Assembly (NCBI RefSeq): GCF_024323335.1
Contig: NC_066584.1
Location: forward strand, 233,025,494 to 233,089,493
Source of the DNA: Lathyrus oleraceus
Taxonomy: Eukaryota > Streptophyta > Magnoliopsida > Fabales > Fabaceae
Direction of reading: 5' to 3'
Length of the DNA: 64,000 nucleotides
Shown: positions 10,677 to 22,784 of the stretch, piece by piece
Layout of the letters: each line of letters opens with the position of its first letter
Position numbering within the stretch: position 1 is the first letter of the stretch
Notes under the pieces: model-generated
The model's input: only the letters and a program-made list of their open reading frames with translations
Told to the model about the DNA's origin: nothing
Database searches by the model: none
Position numbers and translations under genes: made by a program

Positions 10677-13600
10677 TGTAAAACCCCAATTTTGACCCTA
10701 TGCATTAGCATTGAGATTATACCTTGGCATCCTCTTTACCCCTCTTTCATTGAGTTTGTTTTGGGAGAGATCACCAAGCACCATGTGATTGTATCATACT
10801 TGTGTATTATCATTTTACTAACCAAAATACTAAAAAAAATATGTCTTTGCTTTTGCCTAACTCTTTTGTAGGTAGGGCATGATCACCCTTGATCTATCAA
10901 GTTCACATCTAAGGTTTGAGACCCTCATGGATAAAAGCACAACCAATGATTGATCCACAATGTCTCTAAGCATCATATATGAGTCCCAATGATCTCAACA
11001 TGTTATTTTGATCAAGCATTCTTCAAGAGTTTGAAGTTGGTTTGCCTTGGAAACCATAGTTTGTCTGGGTATCTTGAGTAACTTTTTCAACAAGTTTCTT
11101 CATCAATTGATCAAATTCCTCAAAGGGCATTTCAAAATTCATCATATTATGCATATATGATCTACCATGAGCCTAAAAAGTCAAGAGAATTGCAAGTTAT
11201 CAAGTTGGTTGATGGTGGTTGGCCAGATGAATTCATCTGATCAAAGTTGGGTCTCCCTAGACCCTATCTCCTACAATTTTCATCCTATGAAAATAATTAA
11301 AAGATAAAAGTTACTCTAAATGACATTTCAAACAACTTTCATGTTTTCTTGGAAAGTCATTTTCTATGTTGAAACATTATAGGTCATTTTGTCTAAACCC
11401 TAATTTGAAAGACAACTTCCCAAGGTCATAACTTGCTCAATTTTTATAATATGAAAGATTTCCAAGTTGCACAATCAAATTCAATATGTCTAATTCAACT
11501 TTTATGTTTTCGGTGAAAGCTAAATCAACTTTTATGATCATGTGATATGAGGATACATTATAGGTCATTTTGGACCAATACCATTGAACAAGTGATTTTC
11601 CTCAACTTCAAAAATGAATAACTCTCTCATTATAAATTTAAATGATGTCAAATTGGTGACTATTTTGAAGTTCTTTGAAAGAGATACAACTTTGATAAAG
11701 ACATTTTTCTCATTTGAAGCTCACATAAAATGTTAAGCAAGGTGGAACATTGAAGTATATGACTCAACACTTTGAAATTTTTTCAACATGTTGAAATTTC
11801 CAAACTTTGACCTTAAATTTCATCATGATACAAGTTCCAAATGGAAAAATGTTCAACATAAGAGTTGTTTCTCTTGATCTAAGCTTTCTAAAGAGTCCTA
11901 ATTCATTCATTTTGGATGAGGATTGCTAGGGCTGCACATGGTGTTAACAAGCCTGCATCAATTGGCAAAATCAAAACTTCAAATAACCATTTCACTTTGC
12001 CTTGCCATTCAAGCTTCATTCAGACTTCAACACAGTTGAATTTGGACCTAAGTGGATTGCTTCATGGGCCTGTACACGCCCATGAAAGCATGAACATGAC
12101 ATCGCCAATTTGGAAGAAATTTCAAGTGTGCAAATAACACTTCAATTTGCTATAAATAGAGACCCTCTGAGCTCATTTCAAAGGATCCTTGCGCGCCAAC
12201 TTTGCCTTTACTCTTCAAACCCTCACAATTCAAAGGAAAACCTGATAATTTTCACTTGAAAATTGAGTTTGAATCTCACTGTTTGGAGATTCAAAAACTC
12301 CAGGATCTAAAGCTTTGTACCAATCCTAATCCACTTATGCAAGCTATTGGAGCAAGATCAAACAAGAATTGAAGCAAAAGAGATCAAGTTCTGCACAACA
12401 TTGAAGGTATTTTCCAGATTTTTTTTTCTCTTCGATTCTCACTCAATTTTCATCAATTCTCTTGGATCTTTGGTTGTCTGAAGTCCTACCAATGTAGGCA
12501 AGAAGATTGAGTTGCTTTGAGGTCAAATCGAAGCAACTCAGTTGACACACCTCAAAATTCAACTCCTCATATCTTTCTTTATATTTGGAGTTAGTTAAAA
12601 TTGAAGCCAGATTCGTGTTCTACGCCATTTTTTCTTTCATATCATGTCCTTTTTTTTTAATCATGGTGATGATTGAACCAGTCCAACGAGGTTCGCCTGT
12701 GAAGGTGACCGGCCTTTTGCTCCGACAGTGAGGTGGCAAGGTTCAGAGCCATTGATCCATTTCAAAATGTTTTAATCACAGGCGTTGGTTTTGATTACCA
12801 CTTGTGTGGCGTGCTGATTAAGTTCCATCATGGAACGCGCGTTTGTGTCCACTTGATCTGCCATCTCAATTAATGAGGGAGATCAAGTGGTCCACGTTTT
12901 TTGTATTTTCTGATTTTTCATTTTATTCCTTGAATTTTCATTAATTCATATTAATTTTAATATTGATCCAAAAAATACGAGAGTTTCACCAATTTTTTTA
13001 TATAAAATCCTCTTTCATATTTTGAATTAAAATAATTTTTTGGATCATTATTAATATTTTTCATGATTTAATTTATTTTTTTGAATATTTTTAATTGTTT
13101 AAAAATACTTTTAAGTTTCCAAAAATTATGAAATTTTTTCTCCAAGGTCCTTTGACCTTGTTTGACCTATGATAAATCTCATGGCCATTTCTTTGGTGTT
13201 TTGAGGAGGTTTTAGGAAATTGACCAACCATATTTAATTTAATGCATTATTTTTAGTATTTTTTAAATTGAATAAATGCCAAATAATTGTGTTGAGCCAT
13301 TTTGATTGACTTTGGTAAGTTTGACTTGTGTTGTTGGGCCTTGGTCAAGTTTGATGTAACTTTGCTAGGTTAAGATCATTGGATTTAGGGGATTGATGGA
13401 AAGTACATTCCACCTCCCAAAATGAATGAATGATATTAATTTGATAAAAGTCCTCCTTTGTCCAATTTGAGTTTGATCCACTTCCCATCCCTCTTAATCC
13501 CATTCCCCTTTTTTATGCATTCATGTCATGGTCCTATGATATCTCTATATCCTAAGGCTAGTTGATTGCAAAATCAACATAAGTATGAATAAGATTAGGC

Positions 13601-15327
13601 CACAACTTTTGCATACTCTTTTTGTGTGTGGTATGTTTCATGAGCATAGTCCATTATACTATGTCTCTAACATGTATTAACACCAAAATTCTATTGCCCA
13701 ACTTCAAATAGTTGTGACTTCTACATAAGTCCAATTACGATTGCTTAACATAACGCTAAATTTTGACACAAAAGGCATATCATTCTAGTTAGTGAGATTG
13801 TAAGTCTCCCCTCTTTCATGGTATTGTGTGGAAACTTGACCTTTTTTCCTTCCTTTGGAAGATGTCTTGGTTCAAGGATCCATGCTTGTGATAAGTGGGT
13901 TGAGTGTTCTCCAAAGAATGACTTAAAAATAAAAGTAAAAACAATACTAACTTCTAACTCATTAACAACTAACATTTAATTTCAAATCATTTACTTTAAT
14001 TCACTTTATTTTTAAGTCATATTCATTTGCCATTATTCATACCATTCTAATTGTTTATGTTAATGTCATTTTCACTTTGTCCAATTGGACCATATTTGTG
14101 TGATATATTTTGGTTTGTGTATATTGTGTTTGATTGTGTGGTCTTTGACCATTAATGTACATAATAAGAACAAAAACTCTAAAAAATATCTTGTGTGGAC
14201 TGTTGGTTTGATATGAGACAATTGGACTTAGAATTTAGGCAACACTCCCTATGCAAAAGGACTTGGCCAATGCCAACTTTCATGTAACCAAGTGCTTGTA
14301 ACTTGAAACTTCATCTGATACATCATTGAATACCCATTTGAGTTCATCTGCAACATGATCATTGTGAAGATGTTATTTTGAACCTGTGACTTGTGGCATT
14401 GTGGAATTCATCTGCTACATGGGCAAATTTGAAGAAGATCATGGAGTTGCTAAGCTTGGATATGGCTATCTTTATTTGATGCCTTGCTATTCAAGTTGAT
14501 TTTTATGTATTATTTGTTGCTTGATTCTAATGTCCAAGGGAATTTGGGTTTCTATATGACATTCTTGTCTATTGGATTGCATCCCATTGGTCAGATCTTT
14601 TCAACTCTTAACTTTTAAATTTGTGCTTAGAATTAGTCTCTTCATCTCCTCCCCACTTCTTTAATTTCAAAATCTCTCCCCCCTTATAAAATCTTCTTTG
14701 TTTGTGATTTCTAAACTTAAGACTCTTTGCAAATTAGAAACTTTGGCCTTATGCCATTGCATTTTTAAACTCTTTTCTTAATCAAACTTGTAAATGAACC
14801 TAACTATACTTGACTTAAAATTTCAAAATACAAAAAGAACTAACACTCATTCAAACCTTTTAGGTCTTTTGTGCCTTTGTTAAACTTAAATTTTTGTTAA
14901 AAGCAATTCATTCACTTTGAAATTGATACCACGAACTACGAGGTTTTGATCCCTCATTTTATATTGGTACGTAGGCACAAGTCCGAAGGTCTTGTCAAAC
15001 ACAAAATTATAAATTAATAAATTCTTTTCTCATCCCCCCATTCTATTTGTTTGTAAACATCAATTTGTACAAAAATACGTATGCACAAAAAAAGGGCTCT
15101 CTAGGAGTACCTAGGACACTTTGGGTGCTAACACCTTTCCTCTGTGTAACCAACCCCCTTACCTGTAATCTCTGGCATTTTATTATTTTTGATTTGAAAA
15201 CTTCTTATTTATGGGTTTTGTTCTTACTTTTCCCTTTTCCCTTGGAAACAATAAAAGCGCGGTGACGACTTTTGTTATTTGATGTCTAGCTTATCCATAG
15301 CTTGATGATCATGAATTTACCGCTACA
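10677..15327 (+). repeat. Element A 5' LTR (about 4.65 kb)
   Basis: Starts TGTAAAACCCCAATTTTGAC, matching the starts of the B, D and E LTRs (TGTAAGACCCCAATTTTGAC), and ends ..CCGCTACA before the PBS. The 4.65 kb length matches D (4.83 kb) and E (4.89 kb). No real gene is inside; the short frames here are chance. Confidence 0.9.
12151..12159 (+). promoter_or_regulatory. TATA box of element A LTR
   Basis: TATAAATAG followed by 'agaccctctgagc', in the same context as the TATA boxes of the D and E LTRs. Transcription of the element should start about 30 bases downstream. Confidence 0.75.
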
Positions 15328-15336
15328 GAAATTAAG

Positions 15337-15354
15337 TGACAACTCTACTGGGGA
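15337..15354 (+). other. Element A primer-binding site (mutated)
   Basis: TGACAACTCTACTGGGGA, differing from element B's TGGCGACTCTGCTGGGGA by three changes, all G to A. It lies nine bases after the LTR end. The intact form is complementary to a tRNA 3' end, and Ogre elements are known to use tRNA-Arg. Confidence 0.85.
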
Positions 15355-15970
15355 GTTGTCTCTAGTGGGTTTAGCCTACTTTTTTGTGTGAATATAATTG
15401 TATAATTGATGTATGTATATTTGTTTGTATGATATAATCTGCTTGTTGTGCTTGGTGGTGATCTTTGAGTGGTGAGATAAGTTCTAACCCGAACTTGAGT
15501 GCGATTAAGATAGGAGGATGGTATAGTCATGTTCGACTTGTGTGGAGTAGTCCTTAACAAGTTGGATTGAGATCCATCTGCTCAGTGGAGACCCTTTTGG
15601 ATTTGGAAATGTCACACAAGTATTTGTGGTTAGGCATTACTATCTCTAATTTGGGATCCAAGAAGCTGAGGACCGTAGAACATTTAACCCCTCTTAGCCT
15701 ATTTAGGACGTAATACAGAGACTGTTCAAGTGTAGACTTGATAATAGTTGTTACGCGATACTACACTCAGACGAGTTTCTCTTGAGACTATTATGGGTTG
15801 ATGAGTCAGTCATCCTAACCTGTATATATCCGATAGATGGAATTAAGACTCTGGGAACTTTTTAGAACATGATTTACATGTTTTTTATCCTTAGTTCACT
15901 CCTTTGGGATGGTTCTTATCCAGACTCCATGCTCGTGACTTACAACAAACCCTTAATTCTTGGTTGATCC

Positions 15971-16066
15971 AATCAAGTCTTATCAATATCAATGGAACTT
16001 GGGTGTTGATAAGGTGAAAACCATAATCCACCAAAATGGATGATTGATCTTGGCAATGACTTGATT
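15971..16066 (+). other. Element A leader hairpin
   Basis: AATCAAGTC (15971-15979) pairs with GACTTGATT (16058-16066), and ATCAAT (15988-15993) with ATTGAT (16043-16048). Inside, ATCCAccaaaaTGGAT is kept as in B and E. The basal stem differs in sequence from B and E but still pairs. Confidence 0.6.
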
Positions 16067-16161
16067 CATCCCTTGACCTTTGTTTGTTTGCCTTGTGTGT
16101 GATCCCTTATTTGTGATTGTTGCATTCATGCATTCATGTGCATCATAACATTCATCACACG

Positions 16162-16203
16162 AAAAATTCAAGGAACTGAGGTATTATTTGCAAATATTTT
16201 CAG
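16162..16203 (+). repeat. Left arm of the inverted repeat around ORF1 (element A)
   Basis: Reverse complement contains ATATTTGCAAATAATA and AGTTCCTTGAA, both found exactly in the right arm at 17846-17876. It ends in 'ttttcag' just before the ORF1 start. Confidence 0.8.
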
Positions 16204-16206
16204 ACC

Positions 16207-17712
16207 ATGGATTATGGACGAAGGAACACTAAGAAGTACAGTTTCATATGTCCCGACTTGAAAGAGTTAATGAAGCTAGCATCTTTTGTATTAGATCCCT
16301 TGGACTTCAAACAACGCCATGGAAAGCTTTTATCCGTCTTGTCTGCTGATGTAGTGGAAGGACTCTTGAGCGTGTTGGTTCAGTTTTATGATCCTCTCTA
16401 CTGTTGCTTCACTTTTCCGGATTATCAGCTAGTGCCTATGTTAGAGGAGTATGCCCATCTCTTGGGAATACCTGTTTCTAGCAAGTTGCCTTTTAGCGGA
16501 TTGGAAGAAATTCCCAGATCTCATCTTATTGCTGAAGCTCTTCACTTGAAGAAGACTGAGATAGAGGCTCATTGGGTGAAGAAAGGAGGATTGTTTGGGT
16601 TGTCGTCTGATTTCCTCATCAAGGAAGCTACTGCTTTTGCTCAAGCCGGTAGTGTGGATGCTTTTGAAGCTATCTTTGTGTTGCTCACTTATGGATTAAC
16701 TTTATTCCCTAACATTGACGGTTTTATTAATGATAACTCCATTAGAATTTTCTTGATTGGGAACCATGTGCCTACTTTGTTGGGTGATATGTACTTCTCT
16801 TTACATCTAAGGAATTCTAAGGGTGGTGGAACTATTGTCTGTTGCATTCCTCTTCTGTACAAGTGGTTTATTTCGCACTTACCTCAGACACCTGCCTTTG
16901 TGGAGAAGAAACAATATCTACGGTGGTCTCAAAGACTTATGTCTCTCACTAATGATGATATAGTTTGGTATGATCCTTCATTGAGCAGTTTGGATATTAT
17001 TGATTGTTGTGGTGAATTCTCTAATGCGCCTCTCATTGGTACACAAGGAGGAATTAACTACAACCCTGCTTTGGATCGTCGTTAACTTGGGTTCCCCTTG
17101 ACAGACAAACCTAATAACATGTTATTAGAAGGTCTTTTCTATCAAGAGGGTAAAGATCCCCAACATTTGATGCAGAAGATTGTGCACGCTTGGCATAATG
17201 TGCATAAGAAAGGAAGATCCGAGCTTGGTTCGTGCAATTGTGTAGCTTTGGAAGCTTACACTCTTTGGGTGAAGAAGAGAGCTTTGGAGTTGAAGATGCC
17301 TTATCCATGTGAAAGACCTATGTCTAAGGTTGTGGTTGAGCCATTAACTCTCCCTAACCAAGATATAGAGGAGTTGGAAGATGCACTCGCCAAGATGAAA
17401 CAAGAGAAAGATATGTGGGAAGAGCGGTTCCATGCTTTGAGCAAAAAGCATGAGGAGTTGTAGCTTGAGTCTAAAGACAAAGATGCACTTATTGAGCTAC
17501 CTGAAGATCGAGTGACAAAGAGACAGAGAGAGCCGAAGGTTTCATCTTCCTCTAGCATGCCTCAGCCTTCCGTTGCTTGGAAGAAGATTGTCGATCAGCT
17601 TGTCCTCGAGAAGACTCAGATGAAGGCTTCTTTTGAGACCGAGATCCGACACATCCGAAGGAAGTACGCGCCTACAGCCAGATCTTCTGACATTGTTGTT
17701 AGGGATCCTTAG
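16207..17712 (+). pseudogene. Ogre ORF1 of element A (plant mobile domain-like), broken
   Basis: One frame from MDYGRRNTKKYSF, broken by TAA at 17083 and TAG at 17461, total about 500 codons. The N-terminal two thirds resemble plant mobile domain / DUF7745-type proteins (PMLEEYAHLLGIPV, DAFEAIFVLLTYGLTLFPNI, RWSQRLMSLTNDDIVWYDP); the C-terminal third is charged and coiled-coil-like. ORF1 before gag is a known Ogre hallmark; its function is unknown. The start at 16207 matches the ATG of B (25234) and E (58426), each directly after 'ttttcagac' or a close form. Confidence 0.85.
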
Positions 17713-17840
17713 GATGACTAGTCTCCTTTTCTCTTGTATTTTTCATTTGGTTTCTAAAATTGTACCTAATGTAATCCTTCCAATTATATAAATAAAAGAG
17801 ATTTTTATGGTCATATCAAATTGTTGCAAATTGTTGTTAT

Positions 17841-17885
17841 ATATTATATTTGCAAATAATATAGTAAGTTCCTTGAAAATAAAAA
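17841..17885 (+). repeat. Right arm of the inverted repeat around ORF1 (element A)
   Basis: ATATTTGCAAATAATA then AGTTCCTTGAA, 27 of about 31 positions pairing with 16162-16203. It sits between ORF1 and gag. Confidence 0.8.
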
Positions 17886-17895
17886 TAATCAAGCA

Positions 17896-20800
17896 TTGAA
17901 TTTCATGCATCATTTTCATAAGCAGGTTTTCTTTCGCCAGATGTCTCATTGGTGTTTCTTCTGTGCTTCAGCCAAGCTGACTCATCGGTACAATACTCGC
18001 GCCAATCACTCCAGAATTATGGAACATCTTGAGAAAGAGAATAGAGACTTGAAAGAGGAGATCACCTGCCTGACCGCCATGATGGAGTCAGTTCTAGCTG
18101 CACAGAGCCAGTCTTCTCCAACACCCACAACTCCTCCTCCTCAGAGGACTGCCATTTCATAGGTGGCTACCTCTACTGTTCTCGCAACTGCTGCTCATTT
18201 CGCGCCTGCCATGCCTACCGAATTCCCGTGGGGAATGCTTCCGAAATTCATGCGTGAAGGCTTTGCTCCTACATTTTCTTCTATACCGACATCTAGTCCG
18301 ATTATGTCTGTGCCACCACCTGTCGTGCATACCTTACCTCGTGTGGAAGACACCATTTATCATTTCGAGCCGTCTGAGGGCCTAGATGTATACGAGAAAA
18401 TGGATGAAATGAAAGATCAATTTCTTGAGCTGTGCAAGGAATTGAAAACATTGAGAGGTAAGGATCTATTTGGGAAGAGTGCTGCTGAATTGTGTCTGGT
18501 GCCGAATGTGAAGATTCCAGTGAAGTTTAAAGTTCCTGACTTTGAAAAATACAAAGGGAACACATGTTCGCTATGTCATTTGGTGATGTATGCCCGCAAA
18601 ATGTCTACCCAAACAGACAACGATCAGCTGTTGATCCACTAATTTCAAGACAGTTTGACCGGTGCTGCATTAAGATGGTATATGGGGTTGGATAGTGCAA
18701 GCATCCACACTTTCAAAGATTTGGGTGAAGCATTTGTAAAGCAATACAAGTACAACGTTGATATGGCTCCCGACTGAGATCAGTTGAGATCACTGTCTTA
18801 GAAGGACAAAGAGACGTTTAAGGAGTATGCGTAGAGGTGGAGAGAACTCGCTGCTCAGATCAACCCTACTTTAGAGGAAAAGGAGATGAACAAATTTTTT
18901 CTAAAGACCCTTAGCTCATTTTATTATGAGAGGATGACTGCCAGTGCCCCCAGTGATTTTACCGAAATGGTAAATATGGGGATGAGGCTAGAAGAAGGTG
19001 TCCGAGAAGGACGGTTGTCTAAGGAGGAGGTATCGTCTAGCAAGAGATACGGAAGCAGTTTTAGTAAGAAAAAGGATAATGAAACCAATGCAATTACTAG
19101 TGGGAGGCATAGGAGGCCTCAAATCAGAAGAAGTCAACCACCCCGTCAACATCATCGTCAAGTATCTTCTGTAATTCTTGTATTTTCAGTAAGTCAATCA
19201 ACACCAGTTCAACAACAACATCAACAACAAAAACCACAACAACGAGCAAACACTTACAACAATAATACCAACAATCATCAACAACAAAATTTTGAAAGGA
19301 AGAAGGTATCTTTCGACCCGATTCCGATGACATATGCAGAGCTTTACCCATCATTGGTTCTCAAGAACCTACTCCAACCAAGAAATCCTCCACAAATACC
19401 TGAACCACTTCCATGGTGGTACAAACCAGACCTCCGTTGTGCTTTTCATCAAGGAGCACCCAGACATGACATTGAGAACTGTTATCCACTCAAATATGAA
19501 GTCCAAAAGCTGGTGAAGAGTGGAATGGTGTCCTTTGAGGACCAAGCGCCGAACGTGGAAGAAAACCCACTGCCTGCCCATGGAAATTCATCTGTCAATA
19601 TGGTGGACGGTTGTCCCGGGGTGTTCAAAGTGTTCGAAATCCATTTCATTTGAAGGTCCTTGGTGACGATGCATAAGGAATTTGCTTGGTGAGAGATTGT
19701 GAGCATGACCATGATGGTTGTGCTATTTGCAGTGTTAATTCAAGAGGTTGTGAGATTATGAAAAGAGACATCCAGCGGTTGATGGATGAGGGTATGATTC
19801 AGATTGTTCAATCCCGTTACATAGATGATGATGTCAATGTGATTGTTCCTGTGTTTAAGAATCCCGAGAGAGTGGTGATTCAGTATGACAACAACAACAG
19901 TAACATTATCAGCTAGTGATCGGTATCGCCGTTGGTCATACGGTTGGTGGGTCTAGTCCCGTACGCATCCAATAAGGCTGTTCCGTATCAATATAATGAT
20001 ACCATAGTGAAGGATGGTCAAGAGGTTCCATTACCTACGGCCAATTCTGTCGTGAACATTGCTGATGTTACCAAGGTGACCGACAGTGGTCGAGTGTTTA
20101 GGCCGGTGTTCCCGAAAGATGTGGAAGATTCAATTGTCAGTAAGAAGGTAGAATGGCATGCAGAAAATCCAGTTAGTTCTTCAAAGAGTCAATCTGGTGA
20201 ATCCAACAATTTGAAGACTAATGATGATGATGAGGTACTTCGATTAATAAAGAAGAACGAGTTTAATGTGGTGGAGCAGTTGCTCCAAACCCCTCAAAGA
20301 TTTCAGTACTATCTCTGCTTATGAATTCAGAAGCACACTGAGAAGCACTGCAAAGAGTTCTTGAGCAAGCTTTCGTGGAACATGATGTTACGGTTGATCA
20401 GTTTGATCATATTGTGGCTAACATCACTTCCTGCAACAATCTCAGTTTATGTGATGAAGAACTCCCCGAGGAGGGTAGGAATCATAACTTGGCTTTGCAT
20501 ATCTCCATAAATTGCAAAGATGATGCTTTATCAAATGTGCTAGTTGACACCGGATCTTCGTTGAATGTGCTACTGAAGTCAACATTATCAAAGCTGTCAT
20601 ATCAAGGAGCGCCTATGAGGTATAGCAGTGTAATCGTCAAAGCTTTTGACGGTTCACGCAAGACGGTGATAGGTGAAGTGGACCTTCTAGTGAAGATAGG
20701 TCTGTGTAACTTCTAGATTACTTTTCAAGTAATGTATATCCACCCGGCCTACAACTGTCTGTTGGGAAGGCCATGGATCCACGAGGCGGGAGTTGTTACA

Positions 20801-21285
20801 TCCACATTGCATCAGAAGCTCAAATTTTTCAAGAACGGGAAATTAGTCATTGTTGGCGGGGAGAAGGCGTTGTTGGTTAGCCACCTGTCATCTTTCTCTT
20901 ATGTTGAAGCTGAGGATGAGGTTGGAACTCTGTTCCAAGCCTTATCTATTACTACTGAAAAGAGAGTTGGGGCACCTATGTCCTCATTAAAAGATGCAAG
21001 GAAGATTGTTGAAGAAGGAATGGTTGATCAGTGGGGACGAGTGGTAGAGGTCGCTGACAACAAGAATAGGACCGGTCTGGGTTTTCAGCAAGGTTCGTCA
21101 GCTATTAGATAAGAGGATATGCAACTCAACTTCCGTAGCAGAGGGTTCATTCATGGCAATGAACAACACTTAGCTGCTGTGCTAGAGGATGATGAAAAGG
21201 AAGATTGCACCAGTTTTGTGACGCATGGAAAGGATTGCAACAATTGAACTGCTGTTGATATTCCTGTTATTTTGCACCAATCTAA
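17896..21285 (+). pseudogene. Element A gag-protease, multiply broken
   Basis: Coiled-coil start (MEHLEKENRDLKEEI), Pro/Ser-rich linker, gag core (KVPDFEKYKGNTC, LRWYMGLDSASIHTFKDLGE), Gln/Asn/Pro-rich part, then a knuckle CAFHQGAPRHDIENC (CX2HX5HX4C). Retropepsin active site VDTGSSLNV lies near 20550, followed by LLGRPWIHEAG. Stops in the gag frame near 18160, 18640, 18776, 18799 and 18832; frame changes near 19650 and 20320; another stop at 20714. The coding part ends at the intron donor at 21286. The product would assemble the virus-like particle and process the polyprotein, but this copy cannot make it. Confidence 0.88.
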
Positions 21286-21540
21286 GTAATTGCTTTTATT
21301 TGTTTTGAAAATCCTTCTCCTATGCCTAAGGGAAAAGTGAACATTGTTGGGCATTTCAAATTGATCATTAATAAAGTATAATTCTATTCATCTACATCTA
21401 TGATGTTTTGTTTTTACTTTTTGCTTTATTCTGAAAATGGTAATCACAAAAAACTTAAATAAATAATATAATTGTCCATTTGCATAGTATTTGGTCACAA
21501 ATTCACTTCTCTAAAATCAAAATATCAAATCATTATGCAG
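21286..21540 (+). other. Ogre intron between protease and RT (element A)
   Basis: GTAATTGC donor, CATTATGCAG acceptor, 255 bp. Removing it joins ..TCTAA to GTTGGTTTC in the RT frame, the same phase as in B and E. Splicing here is established for Ogre elements. The intron is AT-rich and holds in-frame stops. Confidence 0.8.
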
Positions 21541-22465
21541 GTTGGTTTCTAACCCCATTGAATACAATGATCCTTCTCATTCTCCAAATTTTGAATTCCC
21601 TGTGTTTGAGGCCGATGAGGAAAGTTATGAAGAAATAAGTGATGAATTGTCTCGTCTTCTTGAGCATGAACGAAAAGCCACTCAGCCATTTGAAGAGCAG
21701 ATTGAGCTAGTCAACTTGGGTTCCGAAGATGATGTGAATGAACTCAAGATTGGATCTCGACTATGTCCAGATGTTAAGAAGGGGTTGGTTGATCTTCTCC
21801 GAGAATATTCAGATGTGTTTGCTTGGTCCTATCAAGACATGCCAGGTTTGGACTCTGAGATAGTGGAGCATAGATTGCTGTTAAAGCCAGAATGCCCTCC
21901 AGTCAAGCAAAAGTTGAGAAGAATGCATCCAGATATGGCAGTGAAGATCAAAGAAGAAGTGCAGAAGCAAATTGACGTCGGTTTCCTTGTGACCGTTGAG
22001 TATCCGCAATGGGTGGACAATATCGTGCATGTTTCGAAGAAAGATGGAAAAGTCCGCATGTGTGTTGATTATAGAGATTTGAATAAAGCCAGTCCGAAAG
22101 ATGATTTCCCTCTGCCACACATTGATATTTTGGTAGACAATACTGCTAACTTCAAAGTCTTTTCGTTTATGGACGGATTTTCCGAATATAATCATATCAA
22201 GATGGCACTCGAAGATATGGAGAAGACCACATTCATTACACCTTGGGGAACATTCTGTTATAGAGTGATGCCTTTCGGTTTGAAGAATGCTGGTGCAACT
22301 TACCAAAGAGCAATGACTACTCTTTTTCATGATATGATGCATAAAGAGATTGAAGTTTATGTCGATGACATGATTGCTAAATCTATTGATGAGGACGAAC
22401 ATGTTAAGCATTTGTTGAAGCTATTCCAACGCTTGAGGAAGTATAAACTCCGCTTGAATCCCAAT
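21541..22465 (+). pseudogene. Element A reverse transcriptase, first part (cut by element B)
   Basis: Open frame from the splice acceptor: linker EYNDPSHSPNFEFPVFEAD, RT motifs VRMCVDYRDLNKASPKDDFPLPHID, FSFMDGFSEYN, GLKNAGATYQRAM and catalytic YVDD (EVYVDDMIAKS), then LRLNPN where element B enters. This stretch has no stop. The frame resumes at 33485/33490 with KCTFVVRSGKLL. The seven residues after LNPN on the left side are LTR sequence, not protein. Confidence 0.92.
22461..22465 (+). repeat. Target-site duplication of element B, left copy
   Basis: CCAAT, repeated at 33485-33489. With one copy the RT reading phase of element A is continuous, which confirms the insertion point. Confidence 0.95.
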
Positions 22466-22648
22466 TGTAAGACCCCAATTTTGACCCTAAGATCCCTCAT
22501 GGCATCATAACATTGCATTTGCATAGCCTCAAGGATCATGAGCATCTTGGTTCCCTTTGCCTTTGGGTGGGACTCCTTGTGATTGGTTTGAGATCACCAA
22601 GCATGCTTGAATTATACATCATTGTTTCTCTTACTTTTGTTTACTAAA

Positions 22649-22656
22649 AAAATTAA

Positions 22657-22692
<36 letters not shown>

Positions 22693-22708
22693 AAATAAAT
22701 AAATAAAA
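22649..22708 (+). repeat. AAAT-type microsatellite in element B 5' LTR
   Basis: About thirteen AAAT units, with slight interruption. The matching place in the 3' LTR (31857-31895) has a shorter AAAAAT-type run, so it changed after insertion. Confidence 0.85.
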
Positions 22709-22777
22709 AAAATATAACAATTTTTTTTTTGGACTTGGGCCTCTCTCATTTAAGCCCACAGGTCCACAAAACCAGGT

Positions 22778-22784
22778 TATAAAT
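22778..22784 (+). promoter_or_regulatory. TATA box of element B 5' LTR
   Basis: TATAAAT in 'ccaggttataaattcagag', in the B-specific LTR core. The second copy is at 31954-31960. Its context differs from the TATAAATAGAG(A/G) boxes of A and E. Confidence 0.65.
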
